Shown here in pieces: positions 16,236-25,125 of a stretch of 64,000 bases of DNA (position 1 is the stretch's first letter; every line of letters starts with the position of its first letter). The position numbers and the translations under genes are program-made. The stretch lies in NCBI GenBank assembly GCA_037143795.1, contig JBAWXZ010000002.1, forward strand, positions 1 to 64,000, read 5' to 3'. Source of the stretch: Firm-13 sp037143795 (GTDB lineage: Bacteria; Bacillota; Clostridia; Saccharofermentanales; Saccharofermentanaceae). The notes beneath the pieces were generated by a model that was not told the origin of the DNA, made no database searches, and saw nothing but the letters and a program-made list of their open reading frames with translations.

Positions 16236-17936
16236 ATGGGTAAAATTTATGATTTGATTATTATAGGCGGCGGGTCTGCCGGACTATCAGCAGGTATTTA
16301 TGCGGGCCGCTCCATGCTTGACACGTTGATTCTGGAGAAGAAACAAGCCGGAGGACAACTTCTGAACACCGCGGAGGTTGCCAATTATCCGGGTGTCCGG
16401 CACACGACCGGACCGGCTCTGATGCGCGAAATGCAGCTGCATGCCCTTGATTTCGGGGTACAGTTTGCCGATGCGCAGATAGACAGGGTTGAATTTGCCG
16501 GCAACATTAAAAAACTATATGCGGGAGACACCAAATACGAAGGGCGTGCGGTCATTCTGGCTACAGGGGCGCTCCCCAGACATATCGGGTTCCCCGGTGA
16601 AGAAAAATATACGGGGCACGGGGTGTCCTATTGCTCGACCTGCGACGGGGAATTTTTTGCCGGACTGGATATTTTTGTAATTGGAGGAGGAAATGCGGCG
16701 GCTGATGAAGCTCTCTTTCTCACTCGCTTCGGTAAAAGCGTCACGGTAATTGTTCGCAAGAAAGCTTTTTCATGTGCCAAAATAACGGCAGATAAAGTGC
16801 GGACCCACCCCAGGATCAAGGTTCATTTCAATACCGAGATTATTGATGTACAAGGTGATGAGCTTATGAAATCGATCACTTTCAGGAACAATAAGACGGA
16901 AAAGACCTTTACATACGAAGCTTCAGAAGAGGACCGGACATTCGGCGTATTTGTATTTGCCGGGTATGAACCGGCAACAGCTCTTTTTGCCGGACAGGTC
17001 AGAATGGACGAATCCGGCTATATACTGACGGATGACCAGATGCGTACAAGCGTACCCGGAGTTTTCGCTGCCGGGGATCTTCGTCCGAAGTCATTACGTC
17101 AGCTCGTTACAGCAGTAGCGGACGGAGCGATCGCCGCAACATCAGCGGACAAGTACGTCACCGAAGAGAAAGACCGGCTTGGTATCAGGGAGAATTACAG
17201 CAGGGCGCCTGCAAAGGCAGAGGCCGCTTCAGCTGATAAAGTTCCTGCTGCTCCGGCACCCGCTGCTTCGGATTCCGCCCCGGCTGGGACAAAAGATGTT
17301 TCCGGGGAATTTTTTGATAAGGAGTCAAAGGAAGAGCTTCTTGGACTGTTCAGGGAACTGACGGAAGATATGACGATTGTATCAATAGTAGATCCGTCAA
17401 AACGCAAATCCCTTCTGCTTCGTGACTTTATCGAGGCGGTTGCCGCTCTGGACAGGCACATTCATATTGAGATTCACATGAAAGATGAGTCGCCGGAGAC
17501 AGAGAAGAAGATTCATGCGGACAAATTTCCGGTAGCTGCTTTTCTTGATGCGAAAGGTATATATCGCGGAATAAAGTTCCATGGTGTTCCGGCTGACCAG
17601 GAGATCCGTTCCTTCGCCCTTGCGATTTATAACCTGGCGGGTCCGGGGCAGCCGATCGACCCCGGAACGGAAGCTAAAGTGAAAGCGGTTAAAGGTCCTT
17701 TCAACATAAAAGTATGCGTATCCATGGACTGCCACATGTGTCCGGATGCCGTAGCTGCAAGCCAGCGCATGGCGCTGCTGAATCCCGGTATCGAAGCTGA
17801 GATGATTGACGCCTTTTCATTTCCTGACATACAGAAAAAATACAGGATCATGAGCGTTCCGACACTTATAATCAATGATGAAGCCACGCATGTAGGTGGA
17901 AGGACGATTCCGGAAATTCTGGAAATGCTTTCATAA
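16236..17936 (+). CDS. Thioredoxin reductase fused to a C-terminal glutaredoxin-like redox module
   Basis: A 566-residue fusion. Residues 1-320 are a TrxB-type flavoprotein: FAD motif GGGSAG, ATG at 110-111, redox pair C133-S-T-C136, NAD(P) motif GGGNAA and the FAD motif AAGDLR. An Ala/Pro linker (about 325-355) leads to two thioredoxin-fold units resembling the AhpF N-terminal module; the second carries C499-H-M-C502 followed by SVPTLIIN with its cis-Pro. In AhpF the module is N-terminal, here it is C-terminal. It probably moves NAD(P)H electrons through its own redox module to peroxiredoxin or other thiol partners. A -10-like TATACT precedes it in the 89-bp upstream gap. Confidence 0.9.
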   Translation: MGKIYDLIIIGGGSAGLSAGIYAGRSMLDTLILEKKQAGGQLLNTAEVANYPGVRHTTGPALMREMQLHALDFGVQFADAQIDRVEFAGNIKKLYAGDTKYEGRAVILATGALPRHIGFPGEEKYTGHGVSYCSTCDGEFFAGLDIFVIGGGNAAADEALFLTRFGKSVTVIVRKKAFSCAKITADKVRTHPRIKVHFNTEIIDVQGDELMKSITFRNNKTEKTFTYEASEEDRTFGVFVFAGYEPATALFAGQVRMDESGYILTDDQMRTSVPGVFAAGDLRPKSLRQLVTAVADGAIAATSADKYVTEEKDRLGIRENYSRAPAKAEAASADKVPAAPAPAASDSAPAGTKDVSGEFFDKESKEELLGLFRELTEDMTIVSIVDPSKRKSLLLRDFIEAVAALDRHIHIEIHMKDESPETEKKIHADKFPVAAFLDAKGIYRGIKFHGVPADQEIRSFALAIYNLAGPGQPIDPGTEAKVKAVKGPFNIKVCVSMDCHMCPDAVAASQRMALLNPGIEAEMIDAFSFPDIQKKYRIMSVPTLIINDEATHVGGRTIPEILEMLS

Positions 17937-17949
17937 AACTTCTGCCCTT

Positions 17950-19161
17950 TTACAATAGCTGTGTTATTTCCTTTTGAATTTCCATTGGCCTGATTCCCAG
18001 GGTTATCAGTGCTTCTGCGATGTTTACGGCCGTCGGCATGAGCCGCCGCGCCGCCGCACGGGCAAGGTCGGTCGTGCTGTTATCTCCAAGGATATCAACC
18101 GCTGCAGGAATCAGGTAGTTCTTCTCCAATTTACTAAGGCGGGGACGGGCGCCGATAATTCTCGATCTGAGCTCGGCGTGGGATGTGCTCTGCCGCAGAA
18201 GGATGTATTTCTGACTTTCCTCCTGAAACTTTTCTGTGACGGCATACTGCAGCCGTTCGGGCGTATAGATGCGGTACGGGTCAATGCCATACCTCTGTCC
18301 CGCTGCTTCCAGGCCGTCAAGTATATTCTGCCCGTACTTCCTGACAAAACGTGCCGTGCTTCGGACGGACAGGTAATAAAAAGTACCTGCCAGTTTTCCG
18401 AATGCCCGGTAGGTATCAAGAACGCCCCGCCTGATGCTCAGCTGCAGGACCTTCGGCGACATGTCAAAGAGACCGCCCAGCGGCGTGTCCGGCTTGATAG
18501 TAATAATATCGGTTTGCTGCAGCGCTGTATTTCTGATGATCCCCATCCCGCCGATATCGACAAGGATCAGATGTGTATATCCCTTGTTTGCCAGCATGTC
18601 GGCTGGCAGATTGTTATAAACACCGCCGTCGATGAATTTAAGCCCGTCAATCACAACCGACTTGAATACGGGAAAGCAGGCGCTTGCCATAAGATAATCA
18701 TACAGTGTCCCGTCAGGCATATCGCTTTTGAAGATCTCCACAGGTTTTTTGTTTGTAATATCATAGGAAATGACACCAAAATCAATGGGGGACCGGCGAA
18801 CAAGATCTTCATCAATATATTTCCGGAGGATATCCCGGACCGGCTCCATATCGAGGCCTTTTTGACGGAAAATACTGTGCAGAACCTGGTTGATGTTGCG
18901 GACGTCAAACAGGTTGTCCGGATAAGGCAGGTCATCCTCAAGGACAATCGCGTCATGAAGATTCAGTTTACGCCAGGCTTCCTGGGCCAGATGCAGATTG
19001 CCCTGGGCGAAAAGGGCACCGTTGATTGACCCGATTGAGGCACCGACAACAGCTCCAATATGAATGTTCATTTTCTCAAGAGCTTTCCAGGCACCTATCT
19101 GATAGGCTCCCTTAGCGCCGCCGCCTCCGAAGACAAGACCATATGTGTTTTTGTTTTGCAT
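17950..19161 (-). CDS. Patatin-like phospholipase
   Basis: A 403-residue serine acyl hydrolase: oxyanion motif GGGGAKG, nucleophile elbow GASIG (S42), and catalytic Asp in FIDGGVYNN. It likely cleaves acyl chains from membrane lipids; no signal peptide is present. The start at 19161 (MQNKNTYG) has AGGG nine bases upstream and fits the family N terminus; an in-frame extension to 19287 has no such support. The C-terminal half (about 250-403) is outside the patatin core, helical and of unknown role. Convergent with the reductase fusion, with 13 bp between the stops. Confidence 0.88.
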   Translation of the reverse strand: MQNKNTYGLVFGGGGAKGAYQIGAWKALEKMNIHIGAVVGASIGSINGALFAQGNLHLAQEAWRKLNLHDAIVLEDDLPYPDNLFDVRNINQVLHSIFRQKGLDMEPVRDILRKYIDEDLVRRSPIDFGVISYDITNKKPVEIFKSDMPDGTLYDYLMASACFPVFKSVVIDGLKFIDGGVYNNLPADMLANKGYTHLILVDIGGMGIIRNTALQQTDIITIKPDTPLGGLFDMSPKVLQLSIRRGVLDTYRAFGKLAGTFYYLSVRSTARFVRKYGQNILDGLEAAGQRYGIDPYRIYTPERLQYAVTEKFQEESQKYILLRQSTSHAELRSRIIGARPRLSKLEKNYLIPAAVDILGDNSTTDLARAAARRLMPTAVNIAEALITLGIRPMEIQKEITQLL

Positions 19162-19807
19162 AAAGGATACCCTGCTTTCCGGACAAAAATAGATCAAATC
19201 CATTTTATCACTAAGTCCCCATGCATATTTAACCGGATTGAAAAGTATTCGTTTATATACATTTAAAAAAGATGATTTAATTCGCAAAAATTATGACAAT
19301 TTGAATGCTGATTCAATGTAATAATATTTTTGTGCAGGCTGTTGAGGCGGTACTCAGGCTTAAACACAAAGACTCACTTGGTTATCATATAACCTAGTGA
19401 GTCCTTGTGTTGGAATTATGGGTGGAGAACACAATGGTTATTAACCACTACTTCGACATTGTAAATGCAATTTTAGATTTTGCATAGGTTGAATTTTTTT
19501 CATCCCGGTTTATGATGAATAAAACATGAAGCAGTTATAAAGAAAATATTAATAATTTAAATCTGATATGAAATTGCTGAATTTTCCGGCGGATAGATGT
19601 AAATGTCCATAAGTACCTCCAAACAGGATATAATACAAATTAGTTATTATATAAACTTATGCGTAATGCAGTGTCAGCGTTTATGTGCAAATTTCAACTG
19701 GATAATTCAAGTCGAATTCAGATATAATAGACCTCATTACCGGGGTGACGGGCCAGTAGGCCTACTCGAAGAATATCTGCTCAAAATATGAACAGGAGGA
19801 CGTGCAT
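19162..19807. other. 646-bp AT-rich intergenic region
   Basis: It separates the patatin gene from cbiG, which diverge from it. It holds a long imperfect hairpin (19363-19411) and a TATAAT at 19723-19728 that probably belongs to cbiG. No cobalamin box or other riboswitch was recognised. No credible gene was seen. Confidence 0.6.
19363..19411. repeat. Imperfect long hairpin, possible mobile-element remnant
   Basis: AACACAAAGACTCACTTGG and CCTAGTGAGTCCTTGTGTT pair around a TTATCATATAA centre with few mismatches. There is no T run, so it is not a plain terminator. It sits in a gene-free AT-rich stretch. Confidence 0.55.
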
Positions 19808-20863
19808 ATGAAGTATTCATATTTTGCCGTAACCAGGGAGGGACAGGCGCTGGCCGAGCGCCTGCGGGAAAAGTTCAAGGGGGATCTTCAGCCGATATCG
19901 GAGATGAAGGCTGCCTATGGTAAAAAGGACGTTCTTGTTTTCATCATGGCTACAGGCATTGTAACGCGTCTTCTGGCGCCGCTCATCGAATCACAGGCTA
20001 CGGATCCCGCTGTACTGGTTATCGACCAGAAAGGCAAATATGTCATACCGGTTTTGTCAGGGCATCTTGGCGGAGCCAATGATTACGCAGAAGAACTGGC
20101 CGGATTTCTCGGTGCGCAGGCAGTAATTACGACAGCGACTGATTTGTGCCAGGTGTTGTCCTTTGAAATGGTTGCCTCTAAGAATAATCTTATGATTGAA
20201 AACCTTCCTGCTTTAAAACAAGTGAGTTCCCTGCTTCTGCAGGGTGCAAGCGTGGAACTTCATACCGATCATGAGATTGACTGGGAAAGCCTTGAGCTTG
20301 ACAGGAATTCGCTGCGTATCCTGCATTACGACCCCGAGGACGAGCGGGCCATTCTTCGCGGCTATCAGATGTGTGCCAAAGAAGACACGGCTGCGGTTTT
20401 TCTGACTACAAGGGCCCTGACATTGCGCGAAGACGGTACATATCCGCCGAATATTCTGATTCTGCGTCCGAAAGACATCGTTATCGGGATCGGCTGCCGC
20501 TCCCTTGTAAATGAAGAGTATGTGTACCATGCCCTGCAGACGGCACTCGGGCGCCAGAATCTCCCGGAAAGTTCAATCTGCAAGCTTGCTACCACTCCCC
20601 TGAAAGCGAAGGAACCGGCTGTTATATCGTTGTCTGAGAGACTGGGAATTCCCGTTGAAATGGTGGACGCAGAGGATATCCGCAAAGTGGAATATCTTTT
20701 CATACAGTCGCCATTCATTCAACAGGTAACAAGCGTGGGAAATATCAGCGCTCCCTGCGCCTACTTAGGTTCCGGCAAAGGACGGATGCTTATGGTCCGT
20801 ACAACATTTCCGGGAGGCGTTACCCTTGCGATAGCACAGGAAAGAAGAACCATCTTTTTATAA
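19808..20863 (+). CDS. cbiG: CbiG, cobalt-precorrin-5A hydrolase
   Basis: A 351-residue protein with the two-part CbiG architecture. The N-terminal domain has IMATGIVTRLLAP and PVLSGHLGGANDYA; the C-terminal domain has IGIGCR and ends in SVGNISAPCAY with VARTT/AIAQER-like motifs. It opens the delta-lactone of cobalt-precorrin-5A in anaerobic corrin synthesis. The start at 19808 has AGGAGG eight bases upstream. Unusually, it is not in a cobalamin cluster: only a HemL-like gene follows, with CobA and CbiC 13 kb away. Confidence 0.93.
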   Translation: MKYSYFAVTREGQALAERLREKFKGDLQPISEMKAAYGKKDVLVFIMATGIVTRLLAPLIESQATDPAVLVIDQKGKYVIPVLSGHLGGANDYAEELAGFLGAQAVITTATDLCQVLSFEMVASKNNLMIENLPALKQVSSLLLQGASVELHTDHEIDWESLELDRNSLRILHYDPEDERAILRGYQMCAKEDTAAVFLTTRALTLREDGTYPPNILILRPKDIVIGIGCRSLVNEEYVYHALQTALGRQNLPESSICKLATTPLKAKEPAVISLSERLGIPVEMVDAEDIRKVEYLFIQSPFIQQVTSVGNISAPCAYLGSGKGRMLMVRTTFPGGVTLAIAQERRTIFL

Positions 20864-20901
20864 AAACGACTCCGGGAACAAGATGAAGAGAGGCAACAGT
20901 G

Positions 20902-22215
20902 ATGAGCGACTCTGCGAATGAAGCCCTATGGGAAAGAGCGAAAGCCGTTATGCCGGGCGGTGTTAACAGTCCGGTTCGTGATTTTAACGGTGTCAACCGT
21001 CAGCTGGAGAATTCGGACAAACCCATTTGCCCTCTTACTATTGTATCCGGAAACGGAAGTCATATCACTGATGCTGACGGAAACACATATGTTGATTATT
21101 CATGCGGCTTTGGCTCAATGATTCTCGGGCACGCTCATCCTGAGGCTGCAGAGGCAATTTCACGGGCTGCTCTCAACGGAAGCTGTTTCGGGATGAATAC
21201 ACCCGGGGAGGTGGAGCTTGCCGAACTGGTCACATCTGCCTACCCGGCCGTCGAGAAGATCCGGCTTGTCTCTTCGGAAACGGAAGCCGCGATGAGTGCA
21301 GTCCGCCTGGCGAGGGGCTTTACCAAACGCACGGACATTGTAAAATTTGCCGGATGCTACCATGGACATCCTGATGAACTCCTGGTTGCAGGGGGAGCCG
21401 GGTTTCTGACTTCCGGAATACCGGACAGTGCGGGGGTTCTTCCCCAGTCCGTCGCCCGTACGCATGTACTGCAATATAACAATATTGAGGCTATCCATTA
21501 TTTGTTTTCACACCTGGGTACCAAAATCGCTTGTGTTATTGTCGAGCCGATTGCAGTAAACATGGGCCTGGTTATTCCGGTTGACGGTTTTTTACAGCAG
21601 CTCAGGAGCGTTTCCGAAAAATACGGGACGCTTCTTGTATTTGACGAGACAACGACAGGATTCCGGCATACTTTCGGCGGCGTGCAGGGCAAAACAAAAC
21701 TCAGGCCCGACCTGACGATCTTCGGCAAAATCCTGGGCGGCGGACTTCCGCTGGCCGCATACGGCGGCCGCGCAGATATTATGAACTGCGTTTCACCGTC
21801 CGGCCCTGTCCAGCAAACAGGAAATTTTTCAGGCAATCCCGTTTCCATTGCTGCCGGGCTTGCCACACTTACAGTTCTGCAGAAGTCACCTGAAATATAC
21901 ACGCACGTTTTCAGTCAGGCAATAAGCCTGCAGGCCGGTCTGCTTTCTGCCGCGCAGAAGAAAGGGCTGGCGATTCAGGTACCCTTGTCAGGATCCATGC
22001 TTTCCTTATTCTTCAGCAAAAATACAGTGAAGAACGAGACGGACGCACAGCACTCCGATCTGCACATGTTTGCCAAATTCTACGGACTGCTTCTGAAGAG
22101 AGGCATATACCTTGCACCTTCACCTTATGAGACAATGTATGTTTCGGCAGCACTCTCATCGGAAGATGTCAGCAGGACATATGATGCCATTTCCGATGCC
22201 TTTATGAGCTTATAA
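20902..22215 (+). CDS. Glutamate-1-semialdehyde aminomutase-like PLP enzyme (HemL family)
   Basis: A 437-residue class-III aminotransferase-fold protein most like HemL, with PLP lysine K276 in FGKILGGG, DET at 248-250 and GGVNSPVR near the N terminus. HemL makes 5-aminolaevulinate for tetrapyrroles, which fits the CbiG gene 38 bp upstream. Several strongly conserved HemL motifs are altered: NSGTEAT is SSETEAA (124-130), DEVMTGFR is DETTTGFR, and AGTLSGNP is TGNFSGNP. It may be a diverged HemL or a related enzyme with another substrate. The second of two adjacent starts (GTG at 20899, ATG at 20902) is preferred for spacing to AGAGAGG. Confidence 0.8.
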   Translation: MSDSANEALWERAKAVMPGGVNSPVRDFNGVNRQLENSDKPICPLTIVSGNGSHITDADGNTYVDYSCGFGSMILGHAHPEAAEAISRAALNGSCFGMNTPGEVELAELVTSAYPAVEKIRLVSSETEAAMSAVRLARGFTKRTDIVKFAGCYHGHPDELLVAGGAGFLTSGIPDSAGVLPQSVARTHVLQYNNIEAIHYLFSHLGTKIACVIVEPIAVNMGLVIPVDGFLQQLRSVSEKYGTLLVFDETTTGFRHTFGGVQGKTKLRPDLTIFGKILGGGLPLAAYGGRADIMNCVSPSGPVQQTGNFSGNPVSIAAGLATLTVLQKSPEIYTHVFSQAISLQAGLLSAAQKKGLAIQVPLSGSMLSLFFSKNTVKNETDAQHSDLHMFAKFYGLLLKRGIYLAPSPYETMYVSAALSSEDVSRTYDAISDAFMSL

Positions 22216-22390
22216 ATCCTGCTTTTTCCTGTTTATTCACGCCTGCCATTCCTGTTTGCCTCGATTGCGGCAAAATGACATGGCTGCTTTTTTTGCGTCC
22301 TGCCGGCTATTTCCAGGCTTGTGCCGGGGCTTTCTCAAAAGAAAGCAAAATAACTTTTAACCTAATACTTTATTGAATTCCTAGAAAATG

Positions 22391-22429
22391 TTTATTTGAT
22401 TACAAGTGTTTGGTATGATGTACTTGTAA
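22391..22429 (+). promoter_or_regulatory. Promoter and palindromic operator of the Lrp-LysE pair
   Basis: TTACAAGT (22400-22407) and ACTTGTAA (22422-22429) form a perfect inverted repeat with 14 bp between, flanking an extended -10 (TGGTATGAT, hexamer 22414-22419). Lrp-family proteins often bind such sites in front of their own gene. Confidence 0.6.
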
Positions 22430-22445
22430 ATAGGGGGGCAGACGT

Positions 22446-22889
22446 ATGGATAAGATCGATAAGGCAATTCTACACTTGCTGAACAGCAACGGACGCGCAA
22501 CTGCTTCAGAAATCAGTCGTGAAGTGCATTTATCCATACCGGCTGTCGCTGAACGGATCCGCAAGATGGACGAAGCAAACGTTATTGAGAATTACACGGT
22601 CAGGATTAACCGTGAAAAAGCTGGATGGAACATTATGGCTTTCATTCATGTAAGTGTGGATGACACGGAAAACATAGAGAACTTCAGGGATGGCGTTGCC
22701 CGTTACCCGTGTGTACTGGAGTGCCATCATGTAGCCGGCACATATGACTATCTTCTCAAAGTCCTGACTGAAAATATGGCGGCGCTTGATTATTTTTTGA
22801 CGTATTCCCTCAAAACAATCCAGGGTGTATCAAGTTCCAATACGACAATTGTGCTTTCCACCCTTAAGGAGACGCTGAATCCCTTATAA
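22446..22889 (+). CDS. Lrp/AsnC-family regulator
   Basis: A 147-residue protein: N-terminal helix-turn-helix (IDKAILHLLNSNGRATASEIS then VAERIRKMDE), and a C-terminal RAM domain with CHHVAGTYDYLLKV that binds amino acids and sets oligomer state. It most likely controls the amino-acid exporter gene 34 bp downstream and its own promoter, where an inverted repeat lies across the -10. GGGGGG serves as ribosome site. Confidence 0.93.
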   Translation: MDKIDKAILHLLNSNGRATASEISREVHLSIPAVAERIRKMDEANVIENYTVRINREKAGWNIMAFIHVSVDDTENIENFRDGVARYPCVLECHHVAGTYDYLLKVLTENMAALDYFLTYSLKTIQGVSSSNTTIVLSTLKETLNPL

Positions 22890-22923
22890 GGAATCTAATT
22901 CATAACACAGGAGGATCAAGACT

Positions 22924-23559
22924 ATGTTTGGCAAAGGTTTTAAATACGGCATGCTTTTGCAGCTGGCGGTTGGTCCTGTCTCGCTTTTAGTTTTTAAGAC
23001 AGCAGGAGCAGCCGGATTTGGCATGGGTCTTGTTCTGGTTGTCGCAGTGGCACTTGTTGACGCGGTCTTCATTGCTATTGCCGGCGCAGGTGCGGTGTAT
23101 TTTTTGAAAAATGAAAAAATACAAAGGGCTTTCAAAATAGTCAGCTGCCTGGTATTGGCGATTTTTGGAATCAGTATGATTCTCGGGGCTTTTGATATAT
23201 CGCTGGTGTCCGGAATCAGTCTTTTCTCGGAGGTGAAGCCTGAAAGTATTTTCCTTCAGGGTGTACTTCTGACTATTTCCAATCCGATGACCATTCTATT
23301 CTGGAACAGCCTTATTACGGCACAGACGCGCCGTCACAAAATGAACAGCAGGCATATTTTCTATTTCGGGACAGGCTGCGTCCTTTCGACGGTTGTTTTT
23401 CTGACTTTTGTTGCAGCCACAGGAAGCATGCTTAACCGGTTTTTACCGGATACGCTGATACGTGCCCTCAATGTTTTGATCGGGCTTGTACTGATCGGGT
23501 ATGGCGTTGTCCTGATGAGACAAAAGAAGGCAAAGAAATTAGCCGACTGCCCGAAATAA
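22924..23559 (+). CDS. LysE/RhtB-type amino-acid exporter
   Basis: A 211-residue protein with six hydrophobic segments. The N-terminal GPVSLLVFKTAGAAGFGMG and the central SNPMTILFW motif are hallmarks of LysE-family exporters. It extrudes an amino acid that the upstream Lrp-type regulator probably senses; the specific substrate cannot be read from sequence. AGGAGG lies seven to eight bases before the ATG. Confidence 0.9.
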   Translation: MFGKGFKYGMLLQLAVGPVSLLVFKTAGAAGFGMGLVLVVAVALVDAVFIAIAGAGAVYFLKNEKIQRAFKIVSCLVLAIFGISMILGAFDISLVSGISLFSEVKPESIFLQGVLLTISNPMTILFWNSLITAQTRRHKMNSRHIFYFGTGCVLSTVVFLTFVAATGSMLNRFLPDTLIRALNVLIGLVLIGYGVVLMRQKKAKKLADCPK

Positions 23560-23648
23560 GCCGGATGACTCCAAACTGGAAAATGCGAATCATAAAATTG
23601 GGAAAGAATATTATAGTCTGGTATGTAACTTAAAAACTACTATGCCTG

Positions 23649-23664
23649 TATTTCACGTGAAATA
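23649..23664. promoter_or_regulatory. parS/Noc-like 16-bp palindrome
   Basis: TATTTCACGTGAAATA is a perfect palindrome. The ParB site consensus is TGTTTCACGTGAAACA and the Noc site core is ATTTCCCGGGAAAT. This one combines the parS centre (CACGTG) with Noc-like outer bases. It lies in the 233-bp gap between the LysE and lipoprotein genes and could instead be an operator for an unknown regulator. Confidence 0.4.
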
Positions 23665-23792
23665 ATACAGTGGTATTATGATCGAACCGGATGGATAGCT
23701 GTTTGCTTTCTGCAAATGACCTGCTGGCAAATAGAAGGACTCTGTTTTCGCGCCCGCTTATCGCGGAGATTATGATAGCATGAGGTATATTA

Positions 23793-25007
23793 ATGTTTCA
23801 TTTCATTCAAATACGTACATCATCAGTTACAAAGAAAAACAGCAAATTGCTTAAGGTGCTGTTTTTTTCACTTTGTTTTACGATTATATTTTCTATGACC
23901 GGATGCGCGCCGGCTTCTAAGGTCGCTGTCAGCCCGGGTGAAAGCACAGGCACGACGCCGCTGACACAGGGAATCACAAAAAGTACAGTCGAAAGTTCTA
24001 TAGCAACGGAAGGCAGTCCTGCAGGAAAAGACGAAACCGCTGCCTCGACAACTCCTTCAGCATCAGAACCGGTGTATTTTTCAGTGAAGGAACTTGAGTT
24101 CTATAAAGGAAATGGCAGTGATATGGTTTCTGTAAAATCGGCTGCCTTATCCGGTGATAAGCTCGCAGTACTGATTCAGGTAACCCCGGTATCAGATGAA
24201 ACTGTTTCAGGTGGTAAAAATGAAAATCCTCCCGGTGTGAATACCGTGAAGAGCATATTTCTGATCTATGACAGTTCCGGCAGCAAGATCTCTCAAATTG
24301 ACCTGGGATCAAAAATAGATGCACGGAGTACGGTTTTGTGTTCTGCTGTAAATGAGTCGGGCAATTTAGTCTGTATTGCCCAAACCGGAGATTCCGAATC
24401 CGATACCGGTACAAAGCAGCTGTATACATTCGATACAGACGGAAACCCCATCGGTGAACCGAAACAAATTTCAAGCATACCATCTTCTTTTTATCCGCAG
24501 GGAATGGTTGTTGATTCATCAGGGCATCTGTTCATATTTGCATTTGGCAGAATATTGGTACTTGGCAGTAAAGGAGAAGTGCTGTGTGATATTGAGGATA
24601 CCAACTTAAAGGGGAACTTCTTTCCGGTTGGTAATACGATGTATGCTGACGGAATCAAATATGACGCGGATGGACTTGGGACATATGAGTTTTACAGCAT
24701 TGATATCGGGACAGGGACACTTGGCAGCCCGATCGCGATAGGCGGACAATATGCGGATTCCCTGTATTCCAGTAATGGTAAACTCTATACAAACGACTCC
24801 GTTGGCCTTTATACAGTTGATTTAAAGACGATGGAGAAGAGTGAAGTTCTTTTGTGGAAAAATACCGGACTGCAGACCGGAGACAATACCAATACATTTT
24901 ATACCCTTTCCGCAGACAAAATATTCTGCCTGAGTGTAAAATCCGCTTCATATCCGGCCGTTTCCGTCATTCTTTTATCCGGTGAAGCAGAAAACCCGAT
25001 CAAGTAA
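23793..25007 (+). CDS. Propeller-like lipoprotein, paralogue of the N-terminal half of the downstream binding protein
   Basis: A 404-residue secreted lipoprotein with lipobox SMTGC (C38) and a low-complexity S/T/A/G spacer to about residue 90. The remainder aligns by eye along its whole length with residues 50-430 of the solute-binding protein at 26142: VYFSVKELEFYK versus VYFSAANLDYYK, LYTFDTDGNPIGEPK versus LFSFDTEGKSIGEPK, SEVLLWKNT versus TAVLLWKDT. Repeating YD..G and F-D-x-x-G units suggest a beta-propeller. It has its own terminator, so it is a separate unit. A role as an independent sensor or decoy version of the propeller is speculation. Confidence 0.8.
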   Translation: MFHFIQIRTSSVTKKNSKLLKVLFFSLCFTIIFSMTGCAPASKVAVSPGESTGTTPLTQGITKSTVESSIATEGSPAGKDETAASTTPSASEPVYFSVKELEFYKGNGSDMVSVKSAALSGDKLAVLIQVTPVSDETVSGGKNENPPGVNTVKSIFLIYDSSGSKISQIDLGSKIDARSTVLCSAVNESGNLVCIAQTGDSESDTGTKQLYTFDTDGNPIGEPKQISSIPSSFYPQGMVVDSSGHLFIFAFGRILVLGSKGEVLCDIEDTNLKGNFFPVGNTMYADGIKYDADGLGTYEFYSIDIGTGTLGSPIAIGGQYADSLYSSNGKLYTNDSVGLYTVDLKTMEKSEVLLWKNTGLQTGDNTNTFYTLSADKIFCLSVKSASYPAVSVILLSGEAENPIK

Positions 25008-25051
25008 ACGAAGACAGCAGCTACAGTCATATAAACATCAAACAACCAAAA

Positions 25052-25078
25052 AGAGACGTCCGGTTGGACGTCTCTTCT
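25052..25078 (+). terminator. Terminator of the propeller lipoprotein gene
   Basis: The stem AGAGACGTCC-GGTT-GGACGTCTCT is followed by TCTATT. The T run is short, but the stem is perfect and starts 45 bp after the stop. Confidence 0.75.
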
Positions 25079-25125
25079 ATTGATTGAATTTTGATTTCCG
25101 GAGTGACCTGAGATAAAGCGGGTTA

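Noticed and set aside
17974..19029. A 351-codon plus-strand frame opposite the patatin gene
   Set aside because: The minus-strand frame has all catalytic motifs of patatins; the other is a shadow.
19600..19800. Possible cobalamin riboswitch in front of cbiG
   Set aside because: No conserved B12-box sequence was found; only a TATAAT and an ordinary leader are seen.
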